A stretch of 6,487 nt of DNA from assembly GCA_018056215.1 (NCBI GenBank), contig JAGPGB010000005.1, forward strand, positions 12,989-19,475. Reading direction: 5' to 3'. The notes under the pieces were generated by a model. The model was not told where the DNA came from. It did no database searches and saw nothing but the letters and a program-made list of their open reading frames with translations. The DNA is from Bacteroidales bacterium (GTDB lineage Bacteria > Bacteroidota > Bacteroidia > Bacteroidales > DTU049). Below are positions 1 through 5,663 of this stretch, one piece after another. The position numbers were made by a program, and so were the translations under genes. Every line of letters begins with the position of its first letter. Position 1 is the stretch's first letter.

Positions 1-119
1 AATATTGTTTAAAATTTTTTATTTTCTTCTCCTCTACTCTACTGTTTATTCTAATATTTTACATTAATTTATATATTTTACAATTTTTATTATTTTTGCT
101 ATAATTTTAAATATAGACT
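1..119. other. Spacer upstream of sucD
   Basis: No coding region is supported here. The + frames end in stops (TAA at 10-12, 65-67 and 100-102), and the minus strand gives no credible start. Positions about 20-44 are a pyrimidine-rich tract (TTTTCTTCTCCTC and onward) inside otherwise A/T-only DNA. The 3' part carries the sucD promoter candidate. No end of a sucC gene is visible before sucD, so in this genome the beta-subunit gene is not directly upstream within at least 119 bp. Confidence 0.7.
68..99 (+). promoter_or_regulatory. Bacteroidota-type promoter candidate for sucD
   Basis: TATTTTTGC at 91-99 fits the Bacteroidota -7 consensus TAnnTTTG, with the C that often follows it. A TTTA at 68-71, 19 bp upstream, matches three of four bases of the -33 TTTG box. 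Transcription would start around 104-107, giving a leader of about 15 nt before the ATG at 120. No Shine-Dalgarno sequence lies between them, which is normal for this phylum. Confidence 0.6.
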
Positions 120-992
120 ATGAGTATATTAGTAAATTCTCAATCAAGAGTACTCGTACAAGGTATTACTGGCAAAGAAGGAAGTTTTCACACACAACAA
201 ATGATAGAATATGGTACACAGGTAGTAGGTGGAGTTTCACCGGGCAAAGGTGGTAAAATTTATTTAGATGTACCAATTTTTAATACAGTAGAAAAGGCTG
301 TAGCAGAGACTGGTGCAAATGTATCAATAATTTTTGTACCTGCCCCTTTCGCAGCAGATGCTATTATTGAGTCAGCAGCTTCTGGTATAGATCTGATTGT
401 GTGCATCACAGAGAGAATACCAGTGCAGGATATGATTAAAGTCAAAGCATATCTCAAAAATACAAAAACACGACTCATCGGTCCTAACTGCCCTGGTTTA
501 ATAACACCTGAAGAAGCTAAAGTAGGAATAATGCCAGGTTTTATCCATAAAAAAGGAACTATTGGCATCGCTAGTAGAAGTGGGACATTGAGCTACGAAG
601 TAGTTTATCAACTTACAGAATTAGGATTAGGACAATCTACAGGTGTAGGAATAGGCGGAGATCCTATTTTAGGAAGTTCTATGAAAGAAATAGTTGAACT
701 TTTTATGTATGATGATAATACTGAAGCAATTGTCGTAGTTGGTGAAATCGGCGGAAACACTGAAAATGAAATGGCTGATTTTGTTAAAGAACATCCTATA
801 AAACCTGTATTTGCTTTCATAGCAGGCGTAACTGCTCCAAAAGGTCGTACCATGGGACATGCTGGTGCTATTATCGGTGGTAAAGATGATACTGCACAAG
901 CTAAAAAAAATTATTTAAAATTTTGCGGCATCAATATTATAGATAGTCCAGCTGATATTGGGAAAACTGTATATAATTTTTTAAAAAAATAA
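120..992 (+). CDS. sucD: Succinyl-CoA synthetase (ligase), alpha subunit
   Basis: This is the alpha subunit of succinyl-CoA synthetase, the cytoplasmic enzyme that interconverts succinyl-CoA and succinate with formation of ATP or GTP. It binds CoA and carries the phosphohistidine. The 290 aa match the family length. Visible motifs are the CoA-binding Rossmann start GITGKEGSFHTQ (residues 15-26), GPNCPG (121-126), SRSGTLSYE (152-160), GIGGDP (177-182), the catalytic GEIGG with Glu209, and the phosphohistidine loop MGHAGAI with His247. An in-frame TAG at 114-116 makes the ATG at 120 the most upstream possible start. Nucleotide preference (ADP or GDP) is set by the beta subunit, whose gene is not seen next to it. 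The metal exporter gene follows after 31 bp without an obvious promoter, so the two are probably co-transcribed. All key residues are present, so an active protein is expected. Confidence 0.97.
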   Translation: MSILVNSQSRVLVQGITGKEGSFHTQQMIEYGTQVVGGVSPGKGGKIYLDVPIFNTVEKAVAETGANVSIIFVPAPFAADAIIESAASGIDLIVCITERIPVQDMIKVKAYLKNTKTRLIGPNCPGLITPEEAKVGIMPGFIHKKGTIGIASRSGTLSYEVVYQLTELGLGQSTGVGIGGDPILGSSMKEIVELFMYDDNTEAIVVVGEIGGNTENEMADFVKEHPIKPVFAFIAGVTAPKGRTMGHAGAIIGGKDDTAQAKKNYLKFCGINIIDSPADIGKTVYNFLKK

Positions 993-1023
993 ATTTAATT
1001 TTTCTAAATAAATATTTTATCAT

Positions 1024-2082
1024 ATGAGCAATTTCATACACGAGTGGCTACCAGTGCTATTAAATGCATTACAAATAACTAGTTTTGTGATAGTAATGAT
1101 GCTTTTAATAGAATATTTAAATATAAGAACCAAAGGTAAATTTTTTATAAATATTAAAGATAAAAGTTGGAAAAGTGTTTTAGCGGGCAGCTTATTAGGT
1201 ATTTTACCAGGATGTATGGGAAGTTTTTTTGTAGTATCTCTTTATACTCATGGTGAAATAACTATCGGGGCTCTGCTAGCTAATTTTATAGCTACTACAG
1301 GAGATGAAAGTTTCGCTATGTTAGGTATAATGCCTTTAAAAACTTTATTGATTTTTGGCTTGTTATTTATACTATCATTGATTGCAGGAATTGTATTAGA
1401 TAAAATCACTAAAAATTATACCTTCACATCAGAAAAAAAACATTTAGTAATACACCAACATGACTATGAAGATATAAAATCTAGTACTATAAAAGAAAAC
1501 CTAAAACATTTGAGCTTGTCGAGAGCCTTACTATTATTTTTGCTCATTTTGTTTTTTATTATTATTTTGTTACCAAATACAGAACATACTAACCATACAG
1601 AAACGTTTTCGCCAGAGATAATTTTGAATTATTTATTAGGTATAGTCTCTGTATTAATGATATATCCGATATTGAAATTGCCAGATCATTTTATCGAAGA
1701 ACACTTGTGGGGTCATATCATTAAAAAACATTTTCCACGTTTATTTTTCTGGATTTTAGTAGGATTAATTGGTGTAAATCTAATAGATCAATATGTAAAT
1801 ATAGGAACATGGATTCACAATAATGTGTATCTGACAATATTAATTGCTATAATTATTGGATTAATACCAGCTTCTGGGCCACATTTCATATTTATTAGTA
1901 TGTATCTAAGCGGTATTGTGCCTATATCAGTGCTTTTAGCTAGTAGTATTACACAGGATGGACATGCTGGGTTACCATTATTAGCAGAATCTTGGAAAAC
2001 TTTTCTGCTTATTAAAGGTATTAAAGTTGTTATAGCTTTCACAATAGCAGTACTAGCACAGTTATTATTAGGTTGGGTATAA
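1024..2082 (+). CDS. Putative 10-TM heavy-metal exporter (ArsP_2 / putative manganese transporter family)
   Basis: This polytopic inner-membrane protein of 352 aa resembles the family annotated as putative 10-TM heavy-metal exporter or putative manganese transporter. The substrate is not experimentally settled. Hydrophobic stretches lie at about 13-32, 51-75, 80-100, 105-126, 166-184, 197-217, 238-255, 268-292, 298-312 and 330-351. Two halves carry related signatures: GILPGCMG (59-66) followed by TTGDESF (91-97), and GLIPASGPH (279-287) followed by TQDGH (310-314). This suggests an internally duplicated pore. His-rich segments between them (His140, 144, 146, 188, 191, 222, 227, 231, 236) are plausible metal contacts. 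An in-frame TAA at 1009-1011 limits the start to the ATG at 1024. It lies 31 bp after sucD. No metal riboswitch fits in that gap, so any metal response would have to act elsewhere. The family call is fairly secure; the transported ion is inference. Confidence 0.82.
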   Translation: MSNFIHEWLPVLLNALQITSFVIVMMLLIEYLNIRTKGKFFINIKDKSWKSVLAGSLLGILPGCMGSFFVVSLYTHGEITIGALLANFIATTGDESFAMLGIMPLKTLLIFGLLFILSLIAGIVLDKITKNYTFTSEKKHLVIHQHDYEDIKSSTIKENLKHLSLSRALLLFLLILFFIIILLPNTEHTNHTETFSPEIILNYLLGIVSVLMIYPILKLPDHFIEEHLWGHIIKKHFPRLFFWILVGLIGVNLIDQYVNIGTWIHNNVYLTILIAIIIGLIPASGPHFIFISMYLSGIVPISVLLASSITQDGHAGLPLLAESWKTFLLIKGIKVVIAFTIAVLAQLLLGWV

Positions 2083-2088
2083 TCTATC

Positions 2089-2116
2089 TCTGTTAAAAAA
2101 ATACCTATTAAATTTG
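2089..2116 (+). promoter_or_regulatory. Bacteroidota-type promoter candidate for yicC-gmk
   Basis: TAAATTTG at 2109-2116 is an exact match to TAnnTTTG. The best -33 candidate is TCTG at 2089-2092, spaced 16 bp, which is a weak match and slightly close. The box ends only 10 bp before the yicC ATG, so transcription would start about 3-6 nt before the codon and the mRNA would be nearly leaderless. If the box is a chance match, yicC is read from the sucD promoter instead. Confidence 0.4.
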
Positions 2117-2126
2117 TAAAAAAAAT

Positions 2127-3008
2127 ATGTTACATTCAATGACAGGATATGGTAGTGATAAATTTACTATTTCAGATACAGCTTACGAAATTATTATTAC
2201 CAGCTTAAATTCCAAAAATATTGATATTAATATTCGAATACCACAAATACTCAAAAGTTTAGAGATAGATATTCGTAATCTTTTAGTAAATAAGCTAATA
2301 AGAGGCAAAGTAGATTGCACCATTAATTATGATATGCAAAAAGGTAGTCCAGCACCTAAACTAAACGAAAATGTATTGAAAAGTTATTTAGAACAAATTA
2401 ATAATTTTTCATTCAAATATCAAACCAGTGAAATGGAAAATCCACTTGCTACTCTAATAAAACTACCAGGTGTATTAGAAATAGATAAAAATACCTTGAC
2501 AACTGCAGATTTAGACATTATATATAAAAGTATAGAAAATGTTATCAACCAAGTGATAGAATTTCGCAGACAAGAAGGAGAAAAAACTCAAAAAGACATT
2601 TCTGACAAAATAAATAAAATAAAAATTAATACAGAAAAAATCATTGAACTAAAAGAAGAGAGAGACAAAAAAATCCGTGAAGATTTAATAAATCTCACTA
2701 AACAGCTACCAGACAATATCGAAATAGACCATAATAGATTAGAACAAGAAATACTCTATTATTTGGATAGATTAGATATAAATGAAGAACTTCAACGGTT
2801 GACAGCTCATCTAGCATATTTTGAGAAAGAATTACAAGAAAATGTAAATTTATCAAAAGGCAAAAAATTAGCTTTCATATCTCAAGAGATCTTGCGAGAA
2901 GTAAATACACTAGGTAATAAAAGCAATTATTTGGCCATACAACAAATAATTGTTAATATAAAAGACGATATAGAAAAGATAAAAGAACAATTAAACAATG
3001 TACTATGA
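2127..3008 (+). CDS. yicC: YicC family endoribonuclease
   Basis: This cytoplasmic protein belongs to the YicC family, linked in E. coli to endoribonuclease activity and small-RNA turnover. Its role in Bacteroidota is less clear. The 293 aa fit the family. The N-terminus MLHSMTGYG is the family hallmark and fixes the start; an in-frame TAA at 2109-2111 excludes a longer form. The N-terminal YicC domain covers about residues 1-155, then comes a charged, probably helical linker (about 150-195), then the C-terminal domain with DINEELQRLTAHL and GKKLAFISQEILREVNTLGNKS. The end, EKIKEQLNNVL, is typical. After the GNKSN segment, where relatives usually have an acidic residue (SKAND or similar), this protein has NYLAIQ. 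The stop codon overlaps the gmk start as ATGA, implying translational coupling. yicC next to gmk is a widely conserved pair. Confidence 0.95.
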   Translation: MLHSMTGYGSDKFTISDTAYEIIITSLNSKNIDINIRIPQILKSLEIDIRNLLVNKLIRGKVDCTINYDMQKGSPAPKLNENVLKSYLEQINNFSFKYQTSEMENPLATLIKLPGVLEIDKNTLTTADLDIIYKSIENVINQVIEFRRQEGEKTQKDISDKINKIKINTEKIIELKEERDKKIREDLINLTKQLPDNIEIDHNRLEQEILYYLDRLDINEELQRLTAHLAYFEKELQENVNLSKGKKLAFISQEILREVNTLGNKSNYLAIQQIIVNIKDDIEKIKEQLNNVL

Positions 3009-3571
3009 AAGAAAAATACATTATTGTGTCAGCTCCCAGTGGTGCAGGCAAAACTACAATAGTACAATCTTTGATCAATAAAGGCTTACCTTTAGAATTT
3101 TCTATTTCTGCTACTAGTCGTCCACCCAGAAATAATGAAGTAAATGGCCAAGATTATTATTTCCTTAATATTGATGAATTTAAAAATAAAATAGACAAAA
3201 ATGAATTTATAGAATACGAAGAAGTGTATCCAGGACTATTCTATGGCACTCTAAAAGCAGAAATTGAAAGAATAATAGCCGATGGCAAATATCCAATATT
3301 TGATGTAGATGTTAAAGGTGGAATAAAATTAAAAAATATTTTTGGCGAAAATGCTTTAGCTATTTTCATAAAACCCCCTAATATAGAAGAATTAGAAAAA
3401 AGATTGAAAAATAGAAATACTGAAAACGAAGAAACACTAAAAAAACGTTTGGAGCGTGCTAAATTTGAACTATCTATGGAACCATATTTTGATATTATCA
3501 TCGTTAATGAAGATTTAGAAAAATCTATTAATACAGCTTATGATATTGTAAAAGATTTCCTAAATAAATGA
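3005..3571 (+). CDS. gmk: Guanylate kinase
   Basis: Guanylate kinase phosphorylates GMP to GDP with ATP, an essential step of guanine nucleotide supply in the cytoplasm. The 188 aa are the usual length. The Walker A loop is SAPSGAGKTT (residues 9-18). The GMP-binding segment contains Ser35, Arg39, Arg42 and Tyr51 in SATSRPPRN through GQDYYF. Glu70 and Glu72 of FIEYEE and Tyr80 of the FYGT stretch follow, then DVDVKGG (100-106). The lid and the arginine-rich helix (KKRLERAKFE) are present. All catalytic features look intact. The start overlaps the yicC stop (ATGA at 3005-3008), so ribosomes probably re-initiate. The stop overlaps another ATG in the same ATGA fashion at 3568-3571, where the remains of a third gene of the operon appear to begin. 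Confidence 0.97.
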   Translation: MKEKYIIVSAPSGAGKTTIVQSLINKGLPLEFSISATSRPPRNNEVNGQDYYFLNIDEFKNKIDKNEFIEYEEVYPGLFYGTLKAEIERIIADGKYPIFDVDVKGGIKLKNIFGENALAIFIKPPNIEELEKRLKNRNTENEETLKKRLERAKFELSMEPYFDIIIVNEDLEKSINTAYDIVKDFLNK

Positions 3572-3643
3572 AAATCTTCGGGTGGTGAATAATGGGCATA
3601 TTGGGGAAAATTAAATTGGTTAATAAAAGATTATTTATTTTAC
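3568..3643 (+). pseudogene. nadD: Probable degraded remnant of nadD (nicotinate-nucleotide adenylyltransferase)
   Basis: In many Bacteroidota nadD follows yicC-gmk, and its product starts like MKIGIFGGSFNPIHIGHL. Here an ATG overlaps the gmk stop and reads MKIFGW then stop (TGA 3586-3588). Dropping one G in 3580-3582 gives MK-IFGG. In a second frame CAT ATT GGG (3597-3605) reads HIG, and in a third frame 3611-3643 reads LNWLIKDYLFY, resembling the LANWL stretch that follows HIGH in NadD. The order and spacing match the adenylyltransferase nucleotide-binding motif, but it is spread over three frames. The first 37 bases are also much richer in G+C (about 43%) than the following spacer. I infer a frameshifted and truncated nadD whose remainder has been lost or eroded. 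The alternative is chance similarity in a short stretch. Confidence 0.42.
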
Positions 3644-3966
3644 AATATTTAAAAATATTATGTATCTATCTGCTATTCAGCATTTTAAAATAATAATTAA
3701 AAAAAAGTTTAAATTAAAATATGATATTTAATTAATAATTTTATATGATTTAAATCTTTATTAATAAGTATTTAATAGAATAATTCTTTAAAAATTTAAT
3801 TAACATAAATTATCTTTATAATATAGTAATACAAAAGTATTAATCATAATTTTTTTTTAATAATATATCATATATAATTTTAAACATTAAAAAAATATTT
3901 TGTTATTGTAAAAACATACAGAAAAATTTATTATTTAAACGCCTATTTCAGTAATTAAAAAACTAT
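3611..3966. other. Extremely AT-rich non-coding spacer (about 10% GC up to 3940)
   Basis: I counted about 33 G or C bases in 3611-3940. Stops fall frequently in all frames and I see no gene, tRNA or conserved RNA. Short perfect inverted repeats occur at 3644-3659 (AATATTT, 2-nt gap, AAATATT), 3671-3682 (TGCT, 4-nt loop, AGCA, then TTTT), 3777-3787 (AGAAT A ATTCT) and 3827-3842. Only the last looks like a terminator; the others may be chance in A/T-only DNA. The spacer probably combines eroded gene sequence with the end of the gmk operon and the upstream region of the next one. Confidence 0.7.
3827..3858 (+). terminator. Weak terminator-like hairpin with T run
   Basis: TAATAC (3827-3832), loop AAAA, and GTATTA (3837-3842) form a perfect 6-bp stem. 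Seven bases later there is an uninterrupted run of nine T (3850-3858). The stem has only one G-C pair and the T run is not directly attached, so it is weaker than a standard intrinsic terminator. It lies between the gmk operon and the next transcription unit, where a terminator is expected. Confidence 0.3.
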
Positions 3967-3975
3967 TAAATTTGC
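3946..3975 (+). promoter_or_regulatory. Bacteroidota-type promoter candidate for the envelope gene pair
   Basis: TAAATTTGC at 3967-3975 is an exact TAnnTTTG match plus the frequent C. A TTTC at 3946-3949, 17 bp upstream, matches three of four bases of TTTG. Transcription would begin near 3980, leaving about 13 nt of A/T-only leader before the ATG at 3994. The small rise in GC at 3940-3950 is consistent with a retained functional site in an otherwise eroded spacer. Confidence 0.6.
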
Positions 3976-3993
3976 AGATATTAAAAAATTTTT

Positions 3994-5652
3994 ATGATAA
4001 AAATAAAATACTATTTAATAATACTAATCACATTAGTTAGTGTAAAAATATCATTTGGACAAAATGAGCATAACTGGGGACAAATAAATGGAGATTTCCA
4101 ATTAGATGCGATGTATTTTTTAAATGACTCAAGTATTAATGCATATCAACCTAAAGAAAAATTTGGTAATAATGCTTATTTATCGCTGTTTTATAGTAAC
4201 AAAAATATATCAGCTGGATTAAGGTTTGAGAGCTATTTACCACCATTAGTGGGCTATGATCCACAGACCAAAGGCATAGGAATAGCTCATAGATATATAG
4301 CATATCAATCTAATAACAATAACTTTAAAATAAAAGCTGGGCATATTTATGATCAGTTTGGATTAGGATTAGCATTGCGAACATATGAAGATAGATCTTT
4401 AGGGATAGATAATGCAATAGATGGAATAGAAATTTCATATCAGATGAAAGATTATTTTATTATCAAAGGCTTAATAGGAACACAAAAATTTTTTTGGGGA
4501 AATACTGGAAATTATATTAGAGGAGTCGATGGAGAAATAAATATTAACAAATTAAACAAAAAATGGTCAGAAGGGAAATGGAATTTTAATTTAGGGACTT
4601 CTTTTGTCAGTAAATATGAAGAAGATAAAGATCCTTTATACAAATTACCAGAAAATATTGGTATTTGGGCCATTAGATACCAATTATCCTCACCATTTAT
4701 GCTATGGAACACAGAAATAGCCTTTAAATCTCAAGATCCTTCAAAAGTAAATAATTATATTTATCATAAAGGCAATGGGGCGCACACTGATATAACATTT
4801 TATGGAAATAACTGGGGAATATATTTAGCAGCACACAGAATGGATAATATGGACTTTAGAATGCTAAGGAATGAATCTGGTATTAGAAGTATCATCAACT
4901 ATATTCCTCCACTCACCCAACCACAAAATTATATTTTAGTAAAAAATTACCCTTATGCTAGCCAAGCTAAAGGTGAATGGGCATTCTCAGGACAAGGAAA
5001 TTTCACAATACCTAAAAATACAGCATTAGGAGGCAACTACGGTACACAAATACAAATTAATTATTCCCGTATGCATAATATAGACCATAAACAAATAAAT
5101 GATACTACTCCTATAATGGCTTCTGGAACAGATGGCTATAATTCTGAATTTTTTAAAATTGATAAAACTGTTTTTTTTGAAAGTGCTGATTTTATAATAG
5201 ATAAACGAATGAGCAAAAATTTAAAATTAAATTTTTTATATAATTATACCGTTTATAATAGTGATGTAATCGAAGGACATAATGATGGTACATTCTACAT
5301 TCACTGTGGTGTGCTAGATCTAAATTATAAAATCAATAAAAAAAACAGTATAAAAGTTCAATTAGCACATGAATACAAAGAACAACATGATAAAAACTGG
5401 TTAGGTGGTTTGATAGAATTCGCTATATCATCTAAATGGTTTATCTCTTTACAAGATGAATATAACTATGGAAATGCAAATAAAGATGATAGACAGCATT
5501 TCTACTTAACAGGCATATCATATGTACAAGATGCTACAAGAATATCAATTTCCTATGGTAAAGTAAAAGAAGGTATCACTTGTGTAGGAGGTGTATGTAG
5601 ATGGACACCTGCATATTATGGTATAGGAATTAACATCACAACAACATTTTAA
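3994..5652 (+). CDS. DUF6029-type secreted protein, probable outer-membrane beta-barrel
   Basis: I recognise this as resembling the Bacteroidota DUF6029 family, whose function is unknown. The 552 aa begin with a signal peptide: charged MIKIK, a hydrophobic core, then cleavage likely after SFG (residue 22), leaving Gln23 as first residue. This fits the Bacteroidota pattern of N-terminal Gln that becomes pyroglutamate. The mature part has many alternating polar and aromatic strands and ends in a phenylalanine (ITTTF), as expected of an outer-membrane barrel inserted by BAM. Near the end lies CVGGVCR (Cys530 and Cys535), apparently a family hallmark; the only other Cys is 438. An in-frame TAA at 3982-3984 limits the start to this ATG. 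An Omp28-type lipoprotein gene follows after 11 bp, so the two form an operon. Barrel topology is inferred from composition, not computed. Confidence 0.78.
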   Translation: MIKIKYYLIILITLVSVKISFGQNEHNWGQINGDFQLDAMYFLNDSSINAYQPKEKFGNNAYLSLFYSNKNISAGLRFESYLPPLVGYDPQTKGIGIAHRYIAYQSNNNNFKIKAGHIYDQFGLGLALRTYEDRSLGIDNAIDGIEISYQMKDYFIIKGLIGTQKFFWGNTGNYIRGVDGEININKLNKKWSEGKWNFNLGTSFVSKYEEDKDPLYKLPENIGIWAIRYQLSSPFMLWNTEIAFKSQDPSKVNNYIYHKGNGAHTDITFYGNNWGIYLAAHRMDNMDFRMLRNESGIRSIINYIPPLTQPQNYILVKNYPYASQAKGEWAFSGQGNFTIPKNTALGGNYGTQIQINYSRMHNIDHKQINDTTPIMASGTDGYNSEFFKIDKTVFFESADFIIDKRMSKNLKLNFLYNYTVYNSDVIEGHNDGTFYIHCGVLDLNYKINKKNSIKVQLAHEYKEQHDKNWLGGLIEFAISSKWFISLQDEYNYGNANKDDRQHFYLTGISYVQDATRISISYGKVKEGITCVGGVCRWTPAYYGIGINITTTF

Positions 5653-5663
5653 AAAATAATATC

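Noticed and set aside
20..44. Purine-rich, Shine-Dalgarno-like sequence on the minus strand (AGGAGA)
   Set aside because: No start codon follows within the window on that strand, and Bacteroidota rarely use such sites.
260..568. Minus-strand open frame inside sucD
   Set aside because: It lies wholly opposite a conserved gene, has no recognisable domain, and reflects the codon pattern of sucD. The same holds for minus-strand frames at 608-853 and 669-899.
993..1023. Manganese riboswitch (yybP-ykoY type) before the exporter
   Set aside because: The gap is only 31 bp of A/T-rich sequence, too short for this RNA and without its conserved bases.
1815..2042. Minus-strand open frame inside the metal exporter gene
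   Set aside because: It is antisense to a membrane protein with clear family motifs and has no independent support.
3241..3501. Minus-strand open frame inside gmk
   Set aside because: It is a shadow of an intact guanylate kinase gene and shows no family features.
3777..3787. AGAAT A ATTCT palindrome as an operator
   Set aside because: An 11-bp palindrome is expected by chance in A/T-only DNA and it is over 200 bp from the next start.
3572..3993. tRNA or other structured RNA in the long spacer
   Set aside because: At about 10% GC there are no tRNA-like stems or T-loop sequence, only short A/T inverted repeats.
4512..4712. Minus-strand open frame inside the DUF6029-type gene
   Set aside because: It is short, antisense to a secreted protein with a good signal peptide, and lacks any motif.
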